Origin: Rhizobium laguerreae
Lineage (GTDB): Bacteria > Pseudomonadota > Alphaproteobacteria > Rhizobiales > Rhizobiaceae
NCBI RefSeq assembly: GCF_002008165.1
Contig: NZ_MRDM01000030.1
Coordinates: 1 to 64,000, forward strand
Direction: 5' to 3'
Length of the DNA stretch: 64,000 nt
Shown here: positions 63,737 to 64,000 of the stretch, one piece after another
How the letters are laid out: every line of letters begins with the position of its first letter
How positions within the stretch are numbered: position 1 is the stretch's first letter
Notes under the pieces: model-generated
What the model was told of the DNA's origin: nothing
Databases searched by the model: none
What the model saw: only the letters and a program-made list of their open reading frames with translations
Translations under genes and position numbers: made by a program

Positions 63737-64000
63737 CGACGGAACGTGCAGTTCTCGCAGGCGGCTGCTTCTGGGGCATGCAGGATCTCATTCGCCGCTA
63801 TAACGGCGTGATGTCGACCCGCGTCGGTTATACTGGCGGCGAAGTGCCCAATGCCACCTACCGCAACCACGGCAACCACGCCGAGGCGATCGAGATCATC
63901 TTCGATCCGGCCAAGATCAGCTATCGCGAACTGCTGGAATTCTTCTTCCAGATTCACGATCCGTCGACGCCGAACCGCCAGGGCAACGACCGAGGCGCCA
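63733..64000 (+). CDS. msrA: Peptide-methionine (S)-S-oxide reductase, cut by window end
   Basis: Starts MTTERAVLAGGCFWGMQDLI, with the catalytic Cys in GGCFWG at residue 11-12, then TRVGYTGGEVPNATYRNHGN, HAEAIEIIFDPAKISY and FFFQIHDPSTPNRQGND. Reduces methionine-S-sulfoxide, complementing MsrB. About 90 codons are in the window; the rest lies beyond 64000. Confidence 0.95.
   Translation, partial: MTTERAVLAGGCFWGMQDLIRRYNGVMSTRVGYTGGEVPNATYRNHGNHAEAIEIIFDPAKISYRELLEFFFQIHDPSTPNRQGNDRGA

Noticed and set aside
1..64000. CRISPR arrays, tRNA or rRNA genes, replication origin
   Set aside because: No evenly spaced direct repeats, cloverleaf-like conserved segments or replication genes were seen. 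Covariance-model and repeat-finder runs would be needed to exclude them fully.

Overview
The window looks like accessory DNA, a plasmid or genomic island, of an alphaproteobacterium, probably Rhizobiales. The evidence is the dense IS66, IS21, IS3, IS6 and IS30 material, the repeated ECF sigma factor plus NrsF (DUF1109) anti-sigma pairs, and many small catabolic or detoxification genes next to their own LysR, AraC or TetR regulators. I found no rRNA, tRNA, CRISPR array or replication gene. The taxonomic call is an inference.

Layout. 0.2-1.0 kb: an NrsF gene without its sigma factor, joined to the 5' end of a LysR gene. 1.1-9.6 kb: an epoxide hydrolase, then a reverse-strand cluster (ester cyclase, quinone oxidoreductase, HIBADH-like reductase, exported methyltransferase, MFS exporter, truncated alcohol dehydrogenase, AraC regulator) divergent from an intact LysR gene, with fragments of alcohol dehydrogenase genes between the members. 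10-15.9 kb: Tat-exported hydrolase, frameshifted dehydrogenase, truncated carboxymuconolactone decarboxylase, two GNAT genes and a PLP decarboxylase. 16-17.3 kb: sigma/NrsF pair. 17.4-22.7 kb: NmrA protein, broken LysR, IS debris, AraC regulator, methyltransferase. 23-25 kb: one sigma factor with two tandem NrsF genes. 25-38 kb: cupins, hydrolases, a dapD homologue, an FAD/NAD(P) protein, a sigma factor truncated at an IS21 remnant, and a TetR-hydrolase-cupin set. 38-44 kb: two IS66 elements with fragments of others. 44-51.4 kb: two exported VOC proteins, a truncated TPR protein, a methyltransferase, and an overlapping operon sigma - NrsF - chlorite-dismutase-like - aminotransferase. 51.4-55.6 kb: TetR, thioredoxin-fold protein, SDR, monooxygenase remnant, exported hydrolase, DUF1223 protein. 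56-62.5 kb: an operon of a TPR-arginine-methyltransferase-like protein, a haloacid dehalogenase and a CopD-like membrane protein, the last split by a 3.8-kb IS66 composite with perfect 8-bp target duplications. 62.6-64 kb: msr genes.

How the parts work together. The strongest unlisted signal is a repeated promoter: TGTAAC, exactly 17 bp, then CGTA or CGAA. I read eleven exact copies plus a CGTAAC variant and an N16 variant. They precede two of the sigma genes and many otherwise unrelated genes (two VOC genes, TPR, dapD-like, FAD protein, SDR, exported hydrolase, DUF1223, PRMT-like operon, msr). I infer that the ECF/NrsF pairs control a dispersed oxidant- or chlorine-stress regulon. NrsF paralogues in this window differ in whether they keep both conserved cysteines. 

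Many genes carry single frameshifts or nonsense codons while others are intact. Either the island is decaying or the assembly contains indel errors. Each case is marked.
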